Below are positions 8,538 to 15,809 of a stretch of DNA of 15,982 nt, in pieces. The number at the start of each line of letters is the position of its first letter. Within the stretch, counting starts at the first letter, position 1. This DNA is from Rhodoferax sp. (GTDB lineage: Bacteria > Pseudomonadota > Gammaproteobacteria > Burkholderiales > Burkholderiaceae_C), in assembly GCA_018882485.1 (NCBI GenBank), contig VERU01000009.1, forward strand, positions 1-15,982. Reading direction: 5' to 3'. The position numbers and the translations under genes are program-made. Under the pieces are notes generated by a model. That model made no database searches and was not told the DNA's origin. It was given only the letters and a program-made list of their open reading frames with translations.

Positions 8538-8756
8538 ATGGCGAAAGATGACGTGATCCAGATGCAGGGTGAGGTGGTGGAAAACCTCCCCAACGCCACG
8601 TTTCGAGTCAAGCTGGAAAACGGGCATGTTGTGCTGGGACACATTTCGGGAAAGATGCGGATGCATTACATCCGCATCCTTCCGGGTGACAAGGTGACGG
8701 TGGAGATGACGCCCTACGACCTCAGTCGTGCGCGCATCGTCTTCCGGGCGAAGTGA
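8538..8756 (+). CDS. infA: Translation initiation factor IF-1
   Basis: Binds the A site of the 30S subunit during initiation and helps IF-2 and IF-3 select the initiator tRNA. It has 72 residues, the standard length, forming a single S1-like OB fold. It starts [20 protein letters not shown] and carries [20 protein letters not shown] at about 22-41 and [20 protein letters not shown] at about 50-69. The Shine-Dalgarno is weak (only GCGAG-like sequence after the secY stop, 14 nt upstream), so coupling to secY translation is likely. infA inside the secY-rpmJ gap occurs in betaproteobacteria and Gram-positives, whereas E. coli keeps it elsewhere. The gene contains a 10-bp perfect inverted repeat. 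Confidence 0.97.
   Translation: MAKDDVIQMQGEVVENLPNATFRVKLENGHVVLGHISGKMRMHYIRILPGDKVTVEMTPYDLSRARIVFRAK
8649..8683 (+). repeat. Inverted repeat (10-bp stem) inside infA
   Basis: GATGCGGATG (8654-8663) is exactly complementary to CATCCGCATC (8669-8678) around a 5-nt loop. After one A-C mismatch the stem continues with GGAA (8649-8652) to TTCC (8680-8683). It encodes the [10 protein letters not shown] stretch of IF-1, so part of the symmetry is imposed by protein sequence. Whether the mRNA hairpin has a role is unknown. Confidence 0.7.
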
Positions 8757-8765
8757 TGGTGGTCG

Positions 8766-8790
8766 GCCTGGCCCGCGTAGGCGGCCGGGC
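8766..8790 (+). repeat. Stem-loop between infA and rpmJ
   Basis: GCCTGGCC (8766-8773) pairs with GGCCGGGC (8783-8790), 8 bp including one G-U. Two further pairs (GC/GC) with a bulged C leave a GTAG loop. The first T-run (TTTT, 8804-8807) is 13 nt downstream, so it is not a standard intrinsic terminator. It sits near the spc/alpha operon junction. Confidence 0.6.
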
Positions 8791-8818
8791 ACGATGGAAC
8801 GAGTTTTAGGAGAAAGCA

Positions 8819-8932
8819 ATGAAGGTTTCGGCTTCCGTTAAGAAAATTTGCCGTAACTGCAAGGTGATTCGGCGCAAAGGCGTGGTGCGGGTGATCTGCT
8901 CGGATCCCCGGCACAAGCAGCGTCAGGGTTGA
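8819..8932 (+). CDS. rpmJ: 50S ribosomal protein L36 (zinc-binding type)
   Basis: The smallest large-subunit protein, 37 residues, which binds 23S rRNA near the L7/L12 stalk base and takes part in late assembly. Translation from ATG 8819 gives [16 protein letters not shown], then [20 protein letters not shown] and a final G before TGA 8930-8932. The zinc ligands of the C-plus form are present: Cys11, Cys14, Cys27 and His32. AGGAGA (8808-8813) is 5 nt upstream. It follows infA by 62 nt containing a strong hairpin and precedes rpsM by 24 nt. Confidence 0.97.
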   Translation: MKVSASVKKICRNCKVIRRKGVVRVICSDPRHKQRQG

Positions 8933-8956
8933 TTGCATCAGTTATCGAGGACGAAC

Positions 8957-9322
8957 ATGGCACGTATTGCAGGTATCAACATTCCGCCGCACAAGCATTC
9001 CGAGATCGGCCTGACCGCCATCTTCGGGATCGGCCGCCCACGCGCACGCAAGATCTGCGAGGCCTGCGGCATTCCGTATTCCAAGAAGGTCAAGGACCTG
9101 ACGGACGGCGATCTCGAGCGCATCCGGGATCAGATCGCCCTGATCACCATCGAGGGCGACCTGCGCCGCGAGACCACCATGAACATCAAGCGCTTGATGG
9201 ACATCGGGTGCTACCGCGGTTTCCGCCATCGCCGGGGCCTGCCCATGCGAGGTCAGCGCACCCGTACCAATGCCCGCACCCGCAAGGGTCCGCGCAAGGC
9301 CGCCGCGTCTCTGAAGAAATAA
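8957..9322 (+). CDS. rpsM: 30S ribosomal protein S13
   Basis: Small-subunit head protein that contacts P-site tRNA and forms intersubunit bridges with L5. It has 121 residues. It starts [19 protein letters not shown] with the helix-two-turn-helix core [17 protein letters not shown] at about 23-39. The S13 signature [19 protein letters not shown] lies at about 84-102, followed by a basic tail ([10 protein letters not shown]). ATG 8957 is preceded by GAGGA (8947-8951) at 5 nt; an in-frame ATG at 8933 would add 8 residues unlike the family. It is the first gene of the classical alpha operon. Confidence 0.97.
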   Translation: MARIAGINIPPHKHSEIGLTAIFGIGRPRARKICEACGIPYSKKVKDLTDGDLERIRDQIALITIEGDLRRETTMNIKRLMDIGCYRGFRHRRGLPMRGQRTRTNARTRKGPRKAAASLKK

Positions 9323-9338
9323 CCGGGATTGAAACAGC

Positions 9339-9743
9339 ATGGCAAAAGCCCCCGCCAATAACGCCGCCCAGCGCGTGCGCAAGAAGGTCCGCAAGAACGT
9401 TGCCGACGGCATCGCTCATGTGCATGCCTCGTTCAACAACACCATCATCACCATCACCGATCGCCAGGGCAACGCCTTGTCCTGGGCGTCATCCGGTGGT
9501 CAGGGTTTCAAGGGCTCCCGCAAGTCCACACCCTTCGCCGCGCAGGTCGCCTCCGAAGTGGCCGGCCGTGCAGCGGTCGATCAGGGCATCAAGAACCTGG
9601 ATGTCGAGATCAAGGGTCCCGGACCCGGTCGTGAGTCCTCGGTGCGTGCACTGGCCGCGCTCGGTATCCGCATCAACATGATCTCCGACGTCACACCGGT
9701 TCCGCACAACGGCTGCCGCCCGCAGAAGCGTCGGCGCATCTGA
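9339..9743 (+). CDS. rpsK: 30S ribosomal protein S11
   Basis: Platform protein of the small subunit, next to the mRNA exit channel and the Shine-Dalgarno helix. It has 134 residues. The body shows [20 protein letters not shown] at about 24-43, [20 protein letters not shown] at about 49-68 and the C-terminal signature [18 protein letters not shown] at about 117-134. The Shine-Dalgarno is weak (GGGA, 10 nt upstream), and the gene starts 16 nt after rpsM, so coupling is likely. It is followed by an unusually long 84-nt gap before rpsD. Confidence 0.97.
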   Translation: MAKAPANNAAQRVRKKVRKNVADGIAHVHASFNNTIITITDRQGNALSWASSGGQGFKGSRKSTPFAAQVASEVAGRAAVDQGIKNLDVEIKGPGPGRESSVRALAALGIRINMISDVTPVPHNGCRPQKRRRI

Positions 9744-9764
9744 TTCCCCCAACCCAAGCCCACC

Positions 9765-9804
9765 GCCGACATCCATGCGTGTCGGCTCCCGCATTGACCT
9801 GCGG
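9765..9804 (+). repeat. Tandem stem-loops between rpsK and rpsD
   Basis: GCCGACA (9765-9771) pairs perfectly with TGTCGGC (9780-9786) around an 8-nt loop. A second, shorter stem pairs CCGC (9789-9792) with GCGG (9801-9804). ATGCG in the first loop (9775-9779) can alternatively pair with CGCAT (9790-9794), so the structures may compete. No T-run follows. They lie 10 nt before the rpsD Shine-Dalgarno. Confidence 0.55.
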
Positions 9805-9827
9805 CAGATGATCAAAAGGAAGTTCAA

Positions 9828-10451
9828 GTGGCACGCTATCTCGGCCCCAAGGCCAAACTGTCCCGCCGTGAAGGCACCGATCTGTTCCTCAAGAGCGCCC
9901 GTCGCGCCATCGGGGACAAGGCCAAGTTCGACTCCAAGCCCGGCCAGCATGGTCGCACGTCGGGGGCTCGCACCTCTGACTTCGGCCTGCAACTGCGTGA
10001 AAAGCAGAAGGTCAAGCGCATGTACGGCGTGCTGGAAAAGCAGTTCCGCCGTTACTTCGAGGAGGCCGACCGTCTCAAGGGCAACACCGGCTCCAACCTG
10101 CTGATGCTGCTGGAGTCCCGGCTGGACAACGTGGTCTACCGCATGGGCTTCGGGTCCACGCGCGCCGAGGCCCGCCAGCTGGTGTCTCACAAGGCCCTGT
10201 TGGTCAACGGCAAGCCGGTCAACATCCCGTCCTTCCGCGTCAAGGCGGGCGATGTGGTCGCGGTCGCCGAGAAGTCCAGGAAGCAGAACCGTGTGGTCGA
10301 GGCACTGCAGCTTGCGCAGCAGGTCGGCATGCCGGCCTGGGTGGAGGTGAATGGCGACAAGGCAGAAGGCGTGTTCAAGGCGCTGCCGGACCGGGACCAA
10401 TTTGGTGCGGACATCAACGAGTCGCTGATCGTCGAGTTGTACTCGCGTTGA
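9828..10451 (+). CDS. rpsD: 30S ribosomal protein S4
   Basis: Primary 16S rRNA-binding protein that nucleates 30S assembly and affects decoding fidelity. In E. coli it represses the alpha operon and interacts with the transcription antitermination machinery. It has 207 residues. The N-terminal domain starts [20 protein letters not shown]; no N-terminal zinc cysteines are present. The S4 RNA-binding domain begins at about 97 with [20 protein letters not shown] and continues [19 protein letters not shown]. The gene starts with GTG 9828, 5 nt after AAAAGGAAG (9814-9822). The 113-nt gap to rpoA that follows holds a hairpin. Confidence 0.97.
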   Translation: MARYLGPKAKLSRREGTDLFLKSARRAIGDKAKFDSKPGQHGRTSGARTSDFGLQLREKQKVKRMYGVLEKQFRRYFEEADRLKGNTGSNLLMLLESRLDNVVYRMGFGSTRAEARQLVSHKALLVNGKPVNIPSFRVKAGDVVAVAEKSRKQNRVVEALQLAQQVGMPAWVEVNGDKAEGVFKALPDRDQFGADINESLIVELYSR

Positions 10452-10482
10452 TCGGCGCGCAGGGCCTGAACCTGAAATCGTT

Positions 10483-10510
10483 CCCGAAGCCCGCACCGCG
10501 CCGCTTCGGG
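10483..10510 (+). repeat. Stem-loop between rpsD and rpoA
   Basis: CCCGAAGC (10483-10490) is exactly complementary to GCTTCGGG (10503-10510) around a 12-nt loop. No U-tract follows, so it is not an ordinary intrinsic terminator. It lies in a 113-nt gap, much longer than the corresponding gap in E. coli. The rpoA Shine-Dalgarno (AGGA at 10554-10557) is 43 nt further on. Confidence 0.6.
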
Positions 10511-10564
10511 TGCTTCACCAGCCTTACCGGTGTAACGAGCCGGGGGTATTGAGAGGAAGTCGGA

Positions 10565-11551
10565 ATGCAAAATCTATTGAAGCCCAAAGCCATCAACGTC
10601 GAGCAGGTTGCCCAGAACCGCGCCAAAGTCGCCCTGGAGCCGTTCGAGCGTGGCTATGGCCACACCCTGGGCAATGCCCTGCGTCGCGTGCTGCTGTCGT
10701 CCATGCCGGGCTACGCCGCCACCGAGGTGACGATCGCCGGCGTGCTGCACGAGTATTCCTCGATCGATGGCGTGCAGGAGGATGTGGTCAATATCCTGCT
10801 CAACCTGAAGGGCGTGGTGTTCAAGCTGCACAACCGCGACGAAGTCACGTTGAGCCTGCGCAAGGAAGGCGAGGGCCCGGTGCTCGCCAGCGACATCCAG
10901 ACACCGCACGATGTGGAAATCATCAATCCGGACCAGGTCATTGCCAACCTCTCGCAAGGCGGCAAGCTGGACATGCAGATCAAGGTGGAAAAGGGCCGCG
11001 GCTATGTGCCGGGCACCATCCGCCGTTTCGGTGATGACTCGACCAAGTCGATCGGTCGCATCGTGCTGGATGCTTCTTTCTCCCCGGTGAAGCGGGTCAG
11101 CTACACGGTCGAAAGCGCCCGGGTCGAACAGCGTACCGATCTGGACAAGCTGGTGGTGGACATCGAGACCAACGGCGCGATTTCTGCCGAGGACGCGGTG
11201 CGTTCGTCGGCCAAGATCCTGGTCGAACAGCTCGCGGTTTTCGCGCAGCTCGAAGGCAGCGAGCTGGCGGCCTTCGACATGCCGTCGCCGCGCGGCAGTT
11301 CGCAGTTCGACCCCATCCTGCTGCGTCCGGTCGACGAACTCGAACTGACCGTTCGTTCGGCCAACTGCCTCAAGGCGGAGAACATCTACTACATCGGCGA
11401 TCTCATCCAGCGGACCGAGAACGAGTTGCTCAAGACCCCCAACCTGGGTCGCAAGTCGCTCAACGAAATCAAGGAAGTTCTGGCTTCCCGCGGGCTGACC
11501 TTGGGCATGAAGCTCGAGAGCTGGCCGCCTGCAGCGCTGGAAAAGCGCTGA
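10565..11551 (+). CDS. rpoA: DNA-directed RNA polymerase subunit alpha
   Basis: The alpha dimer is the assembly platform of RNA polymerase, and its C-terminal domain contacts UP elements and activators. It has 328 residues, one fewer than E. coli. The N-terminal domain shows [20 protein letters not shown] at about 19-38 with [13 protein letters not shown] after it. The C-terminal domain begins near 250 and includes [20 protein letters not shown]; the arginine at about 264 corresponds to the DNA-contacting Arg265 of E. coli. [20 protein letters not shown] follows at about 287-306. ATG 10565 is 7 nt after AGGA (10554-10557). Confidence 0.98.
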   Translation: MQNLLKPKAINVEQVAQNRAKVALEPFERGYGHTLGNALRRVLLSSMPGYAATEVTIAGVLHEYSSIDGVQEDVVNILLNLKGVVFKLHNRDEVTLSLRKEGEGPVLASDIQTPHDVEIINPDQVIANLSQGGKLDMQIKVEKGRGYVPGTIRRFGDDSTKSIGRIVLDASFSPVKRVSYTVESARVEQRTDLDKLVVDIETNGAISAEDAVRSSAKILVEQLAVFAQLEGSELAAFDMPSPRGSSQFDPILLRPVDELELTVRSANCLKAENIYYIGDLIQRTENELLKTPNLGRKSLNEIKEVLASRGLTLGMKLESWPPAALEKR

Positions 11552-11558
11552 ACCCCCC

Positions 11559-11605
11559 GGGCCGATGGGCCCAGTGCAGGGGCAGTACCTGATACGGCTG
11601 CCCTG
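11559..11605 (+). repeat. Two stem-loops between rpoA and rplQ
   Basis: The first pairs GGGCC (11559-11563) with GGCCC (11568-11572) around a GATG tetraloop. The second pairs CAGGGGCAG (11577-11585) with CTGCCCTG (11598-11605), 8 bp with one bulged G and a 12-nt loop. ATTTA follows, too short a U-tract for a convincing terminator. They fill most of the 77-nt gap and end 11 nt before the rplQ Shine-Dalgarno (AAGGA, 11617-11621). Confidence 0.5.
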
Positions 11606-11628
11606 ATTTACAACGAAAGGAAAGCACC

Positions 11629-12024
11629 ATGCGTCACGGAAACGGACTGCGTAAACTCAACCGCACCAGCGAGCACCGCCAGGCGATGCTGCGGAACATG
11701 ATGAATTCGCTGATCGAGCACGAAGTCATCAAGACCACCCTCCCCAAGGCCAAGGAACTGCGTCGTGTGGTTGAACCCATGATCACGCTGGCCAAGGAGG
11801 CCACCTTGTCCAATCGCCGCCTCGCCTTTGACCGTTTGCGCGATCGCGACAGCGTGGTGAAGCTGTTCAACGAACTGGGCCCGCGCTACAAGGCCCGGCC
11901 CGGTGGCTACACCCGCATCCTGAAAATGGGCTTCCGGGTGGGCGACAACGCGCCCATGGCGCTGGTCGAACTGGTTGACCGGCCGGACACGGCGGCAACG
12001 GTCGAAGCACCGACGGCCGAATAG
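11629..12024 (+). CDS. rplQ: 50S ribosomal protein L17
   Basis: Large-subunit protein near the peptide exit tunnel, last gene of the alpha operon. It has 131 residues. It starts [20 protein letters not shown], the highly conserved L17 N terminus, followed by [20 protein letters not shown] and [18 protein letters not shown]. Near the end, [20 protein letters not shown] at about 94-113 is typical, followed by a short acidic/alanine-rich tail. AAGGA (11617-11621) lies 7 nt before the ATG. The TAG stop is 19 nt from the start of an initiator tRNA gene. Confidence 0.97.
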   Translation: MRHGNGLRKLNRTSEHRQAMLRNMMNSLIEHEVIKTTLPKAKELRRVVEPMITLAKEATLSNRRLAFDRLRDRDSVVKLFNELGPRYKARPGGYTRILKMGFRVGDNAPMALVELVDRPDTAATVEAPTAE

Positions 12025-12026
12025 GT

Positions 12027-12032
12027 TATACT
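12027..12032 (+). promoter_or_regulatory. Possible -10 element of the tRNA-fMet gene
   Basis: TATACT lies 11 nt before the mature tRNA 5' end, good spacing for a -10 hexamer giving a short pre-tRNA leader. No recognisable -35 is present at 16-18 bp upstream, inside the rplQ coding end. The tRNA may therefore also, or instead, be transcribed by read-through from the alpha operon. Confidence 0.35.
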
Positions 12033-12043
12033 CACACTCTTGC

Positions 12044-12120
<77 letters not shown>

Positions 12121-12125
12121 AATCT

Positions 12126-12145
12126 GCACAGGGTCCTGCCTGTGC
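12126..12145 (+). repeat. Stem-loop just downstream of tRNA-fMet
   Basis: GCACAGG (12126-12132) pairs perfectly with CCTGTGC (12139-12145) around a 6-nt loop. It starts 5 nt after the tRNA CCA end and ends 3 nt before the terminator stem. It may protect or direct 3' processing of the precursor; that is inference. Confidence 0.6.
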
Positions 12146-12148
12146 CTC

Positions 12149-12172
12149 AACGCCCACTTCGGTGGGCGTTTT
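12149..12172 (+). terminator. Rho-independent terminator (UUCG loop)
   Basis: AACGCCCAC (12149-12157) pairs perfectly with GTGGGCGTT (12162-12170) around a TTCG tetraloop, and TTTT spans 12169-12172. This should end transcripts of the alpha operon and the tRNA. The convergent small gene ends only 7 bp away. On the minus strand the U-tract is just two bases, so termination in that direction would be weaker. Confidence 0.88.
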
Positions 12173-12178
12173 GCTGGG

Positions 12179-12610
12179 TCAGTCCCAGCCCGCTCGCTTG
12201 CGCAGTGTGAAGCCGAGCAGCCGCCGGTCCTGGGCGGCGTTCCAGGTTCCCCGGATCTCCTTGCCGCAGGATCCGTCCACCGCCGACCCGTGCCAAAGGC
12301 CCGTTACGGTGCGGCCGTCACCGGATTCCTCGAGCGTTAGCTCACCGTCCTCGATGTCACCGGATACCTGAACCCAGCCGCTGGGGCGCTGCAGCCGTCC
12401 GCTGAGGCTGCCCTGCCACTCGGGGTGACGGACGAGCTCCAGCAACAGGACTTCTTTTTGTTCCTCGACCGTCGCCTGCCACAGACCGTAGAGGTGGATG
12501 GGACTGACGGCATCGGGAGTCGGGCAGGCGCCGGACCCGGGGCCACTGGCCTGCGCGCCGATGCCTGCCGATGCCAGCACAACCCACAGCAGGAGACGGT
12601 CGGGTGTCAC
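12179..12610 (-). CDS. Small exported protein of unknown function
   Basis: A 143-residue product read from GTG 12610 (a TTG is directly upstream). The N terminus (MTPDRLLLWVVLASAGIGAQ then ASG) has a short basic start, a hydrophobic core and an AQA-S type cleavage site near residue 21, so a Sec signal peptide and periplasmic location are likely. The mature part has two cysteines (about 29 and 115), possibly a disulfide, and alternating beta-like stretches: IHLYGLWQATVEE, SLSGRLQRPSGWVQVSGDI, and EIRGTWNAAQDRRLLGFTLR. This suggests a small beta barrel or sandwich, but no family is recognised with certainty. It begins 20 bp after the rep stop and is probably co-transcribed. No good Shine-Dalgarno is visible. 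Confidence 0.7.
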   Translation of the reverse strand: MTPDRLLLWVVLASAGIGAQASGPGSGACPTPDAVSPIHLYGLWQATVEEQKEVLLLELVRHPEWQGSLSGRLQRPSGWVQVSGDIEDGELTLEESGDGRTVTGLWHGSAVDGSCGKEIRGTWNAAQDRRLLGFTLRKRAGWD

Positions 12611-12630
12611 CAAGGCGCAAGCTCGAGGGG

Positions 12631-14736
12631 TCAGGCGCTGTCGCCCGCGGGTACTGCCAGGGCACTGCGGCGGGCGAACTCCGCCCGCAGCGCCCGCAGC
12701 TTTTCGCGGGGATCCTCGCGCGTCGTGGCGGCGTCCAAGGCCATTTCGGCGATGAAACGGCTGGGACTGGAGGCCACCTGATCGCGACCCCGCTTGCGGC
12801 GTCGGCTCCAGCTGACCGCCAGGCTGCTCTGGGCCCGGGTGATGCCGACATACATTAGACGGCGCTCCTCTTCCAGTCGCGCGGACTGGGCACTCTCCGT
12901 GGCTTCTTCGTCGGCCCGAAAGGGCAGCAGCCCCTCGTTGACCCCCACCATCAACACATGGGGCCACTCCAGGCCCTTGGCCGCATGCAGGGTCGACAAG
13001 GTCACCTGGTTCGGATCCTGCTCGCGCTCGCCCAATGTCGACAACAGCGAAATCGTCTGCGCCACGTCCAGCAGGCTCTTGACCTTCTGCGGGCCCGCCA
13101 GGCCGGATGGATCCTCGATACGGCCACCGCAGCGCGCGGCCATCCACTCGCAGAAATCGGTCACGTTGGCCCACCGGGCCTGTGCCAGGGTCGGGCTGTC
13201 CTCGGTGTCGCGCAGGTGGGCCTCGTAGCCGATGTCCTGCAGCCAGTCGCGAAGAAAGGCCGTGGCCGCCGCTTCTCCTTCGGCCTGACCCGCCCGCTGA
13301 CGCCAGCTGTCCACCGCCCGCCCAAACTCGTGCAGACCGGCCACGCTGCGTGCCGGCAAGGTCAGGCCCAGCGACGGCGCGTACAGGGCCTCGAACAGGC
13401 TGACCTTGTAGCGGCCGGCAAAGGCCCCGAGTTGCTGCAGCGTCTGGTGGCCGATGCCCCGCCGGGGTGTCGTCACCGCGCGCAGAAAGGCGGGATCGTC
13501 GTCGGCATTGATCCACAGACGAAACCAGCTGCACAGGTCCTTGATCTCGGTCCGGTCGAACAGGCTGGTGCCGCCGGTGACCCGGTAGGGAATCTGCGCC
13601 CGTCGCAAGGCCTTCTCGAAGGGCCGCGCCTGATGGTTGGCGCGGTACAGGATGGCAAAGTTCCGGTATTCCAGGGCCTGCGAACCGGCTGTGGCCAGGG
13701 TGCCGGCGCGCAGGCTCTGGATGCGGGCCACCGCCCGCTCGGCTTCGTGGTCCTCGTGGTCGGCCTCGACCACCCGCACCGGTTCTCCCTCGCCGAGCTC
13801 GCTCCACAGGGATTTGACAAACAGTTTGGGGTTGGGCCCGATGACCCGATTGGCCGCACGCAGTATGGCCCCGGTGGACCGGTAGTTCTGTTCCAGCTTG
13901 ATGACCTGGAGCTCAGGGAAATCGACGGGCAGCTTCCTGAGGTTGTCCAGGGTGGCGCCGCGCCAGCCATAAATGGACTGATCGTCGTCGCCCACCGCCG
14001 TGAAACGGGCTTCCCGTGGCGCTCGGCCGGCCACCAGCAGGCGCAGCAATTCGTACTGCGTCGCGTTGGTGTCCTGGTACTCGTCCACCAGCACATGCCC
14101 CATGCGGCTCTGCCAGCGGGTGCGAACGGATTCATGTTCGCGCAACAGCCGCAGCGGAAGACCGATCAGGTCGTCGAAGTCCACCGCCTGGTAGGCCAGC
14201 AGGCGCTCCTCGTAGTGCGCCATCACGCGGGCCACCCGGGCCTGGTCCTCATCGTTCGCCGCCTGGGCGGCGCGCTCGGCGTTCAGTCCCATGTTCTTCC
14301 ACAGGCTGATGGTCCATTGCCACTGCCTGGCCGTGGCCGCATCCACGGTGCCTCCGGCGTCCTTCAGGATGGCGCACACGTCATCGCTGTCGAGGATGGA
14401 AAAGCCGGACTTCAGGCCCAGTGCAGATCCATCCTGCCGCAGCATGCGCACCCCCAGCGCATGGAAGGTGCAGATCACGGCGTCCCGGACGGCCGCGCCG
14501 ATCAGGCCCCGGGCACGTTCCCGCATTTCCGCTGCGGCCTTGTTGGTGAAGGTGATGGCCACGATGCGATCGGCCGGGATACCGGTCTGGATCAGGCGGG
14601 CGATCTTGTGCGTGATCACCCGTGTCTTGCCCGAGCCCGCACCCGCCAGCACCAGGCAGGGGCCGTGCAGGTGGTTCACGGCCTGCTGCTGGGCCAGGTT
14701 CAGTCGGGCCGGAACGGCGTTGGGGGAGTTCGACAT
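12631..14736 (-). CDS. rep: ATP-dependent DNA helicase Rep
   Basis: Superfamily 1A 3'-5' DNA helicase/translocase; in E. coli, Rep helps replication forks pass protein obstacles. It has 701 residues from ATG 14736. Motifs in order are Q-motif LNLAQQQAV (about 12-20), Walker A AGAGSGKT (31-38), motif Ia ITFTNKAAAEM (61-71), Walker B VDEYQDTN (217-224), motif III VGDDDQSIYGWRG (248-260), motif IV IKLEQNYRSTG (279-289), motif V TLHAAKGLEW and motif VI EERRLMYVGITRAQ. The full-length match is closer to Rep than to UvrD (for example EARFTAVGDDDQSIYGWRGA and IPYRVTGGTSLFDRTEIKDL). A TTG at 14781 could add 15 residues, but family starts favour 14736. The Shine-Dalgarno is weak. Confidence 0.93.
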   Translation of the reverse strand: MSNSPNAVPARLNLAQQQAVNHLHGPCLVLAGAGSGKTRVITHKIARLIQTGIPADRIVAITFTNKAAAEMRERARGLIGAAVRDAVICTFHALGVRMLRQDGSALGLKSGFSILDSDDVCAILKDAGGTVDAATARQWQWTISLWKNMGLNAERAAQAANDEDQARVARVMAHYEERLLAYQAVDFDDLIGLPLRLLREHESVRTRWQSRMGHVLVDEYQDTNATQYELLRLLVAGRAPREARFTAVGDDDQSIYGWRGATLDNLRKLPVDFPELQVIKLEQNYRSTGAILRAANRVIGPNPKLFVKSLWSELGEGEPVRVVEADHEDHEAERAVARIQSLRAGTLATAGSQALEYRNFAILYRANHQARPFEKALRRAQIPYRVTGGTSLFDRTEIKDLCSWFRLWINADDDPAFLRAVTTPRRGIGHQTLQQLGAFAGRYKVSLFEALYAPSLGLTLPARSVAGLHEFGRAVDSWRQRAGQAEGEAAATAFLRDWLQDIGYEAHLRDTEDSPTLAQARWANVTDFCEWMAARCGGRIEDPSGLAGPQKVKSLLDVAQTISLLSTLGEREQDPNQVTLSTLHAAKGLEWPHVLMVGVNEGLLPFRADEEATESAQSARLEEERRLMYVGITRAQSSLAVSWSRRRKRGRDQVASSPSRFIAEMALDAATTREDPREKLRALRAEFARRSALAVPAGDSA

Positions 14737-14795
14737 GGGCTGACGGGTCGGGCGAGGCACAGCGTCCTGCTGCAAGCGCAACCGCCGAGCGACCG

Positions 14796-14801
14796 ATCAT
14801 A
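14796..14801 (-). promoter_or_regulatory. Possible -10 element for rep
   Basis: Read on the minus strand, TATGAT lies at 14801-14796 in the 107-bp divergent gap between rep and the AEC transporter gene. It would give a leader of about 50-55 nt. No good -35 is visible at 17 bp. No promoter for the plus-strand gene was recognised in the same gap. Confidence 0.3.
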
Positions 14802-14843
14802 CCGACCCGCACCGCCCCGGGGTCTTGAGGCGACAATGGCAGC

Positions 14844-15809
14844 GTGTTGCAGATTGTCGAAGTCACCTTCCCCTTTTTCGCTCTGGTGCTGTGCGGCTAT
14901 CTGGCCGCCCGGCGACGCCTGCTGGCCCTGGAGGCCATCCCGGGCCTGAACGGTTTCGTGCTGTATTTCGCGCTGCCCTGCATGCTGTACCGTTTTGGTG
15001 CCAGCACCCCGCTGGCCGAACTGCTGGACGCAGGCGTGTTCTTCACCTACCTGCTGTGTGCGCTGATCATGGTGGGCTTTGCCCTGGTGATCAGCCTCAA
15101 CCCACGCATCCGCTGGAACGATGCCGCCTTTGGTGCCCTGGTGGCGGCTTTTCCCAATACCGGCTTCATGGGGGTGCCGCTGCTGGTGGCCCTGCTGGGG
15201 CCGCGGGCTGCCGGGCCGGCCATCGTGACCATCCTGGTCGACATGGTGATCACCACTTCGCTGTGCATCGCCCTGTCACGGCTCGATGGCGCCGACCGGC
15301 ACGGGGCCCGGCGGGCCGCCGGACAGGCACTGCGCGGGGTGGCCACCAACCCCATGCCCTGGGCCATCCTGCTGGGTGGCCTGAGTTCGGCCCTGCAGTT
15401 CCGATTGCCGGGCATGCTGTCGCAGACGCTCGGTCTGCTGGCCGATGCGGCGTCCCCGGTGGCCCTGTTCACCATCGGCGCCGTGCTGGCGCGTTCCCAG
15501 ATGCGCGTGGCCAGCGGCGGCAGCGCGCCGCTGCGCTACCGCGATTTTCTGCCGGTCGCCGGACTCAAGCTGTTCCTGCACCCCTTGCTGGTGATCGTGG
15601 TGGGCGCTTATGCCATCCAGCTGGGCATGCCCCTGGACCGCTACGCCCTGCTGGTGATGACGCTGGTGGCCGCCCTCCCCAGCGCCAGCAACGTCTCGCT
15701 GCTGGCCGAGCGCTTCGGTGCCGACAACGGGCGCATCGCCCGCATCATCCTGGTGACCACTGCGGCTGCCTTCCTGAGTTTCACGCTCGCGGTCAGTGTG
15801 TTGCGCTGA
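14844..15809 (+). CDS. AEC-family (MdcF-like) membrane transporter
   Basis: Predicted inner-membrane permease of the auxin efflux carrier/malonate transporter family. Members are thought to move small organic acids or similar solutes; the substrate here is unknown. It has 321 residues, typical length, with about ten hydrophobic helices starting at FPFFALVLCGYLAA (about 9-22). Family-typical stretches are LNGFVLYFALPCMLYRFGA (about 35-53), FPNTGFMGVPLLVALLG (about 103-119), the second-half ASPVALFTIGAVLA region and MTLVAALPSASNVSLLAERF (about 273-292), which matches the conserved P-x-A-x-N helix break. The start is GTG 14844 (TTG 14847 follows directly) with a poor Shine-Dalgarno. The 3' end overlaps a minus-strand ORF by 17 bp. 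Confidence 0.88.
   Translation: MLQIVEVTFPFFALVLCGYLAARRRLLALEAIPGLNGFVLYFALPCMLYRFGASTPLAELLDAGVFFTYLLCALIMVGFALVISLNPRIRWNDAAFGALVAAFPNTGFMGVPLLVALLGPRAAGPAIVTILVDMVITTSLCIALSRLDGADRHGARRAAGQALRGVATNPMPWAILLGGLSSALQFRLPGMLSQTLGLLADAASPVALFTIGAVLARSQMRVASGGSAPLRYRDFLPVAGLKLFLHPLLVIVVGAYAIQLGMPLDRYALLVMTLVAALPSASNVSLLAERFGADNGRIARIILVTTAAAFLSFTLAVSVLR

Noticed and set aside
8766..8807. Intrinsic terminator between infA and rpmJ
   Set aside because: The stem is good but the T-run comes 13 nt later, and the essential alpha-operon genes downstream have no obvious promoter here.
12613..13807. Upstream extension of the small exported-protein frame into rep
   Set aside because: The frame stays open by chance through rep; only the part from about 12610 downward looks like a protein with a signal peptide and lies outside rep.
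12958..14949. Plus-strand ORF of 663 codons antisense to rep
   Set aside because: The opposite strand has all SF1 helicase motifs in order; this frame has no recognisable motif.
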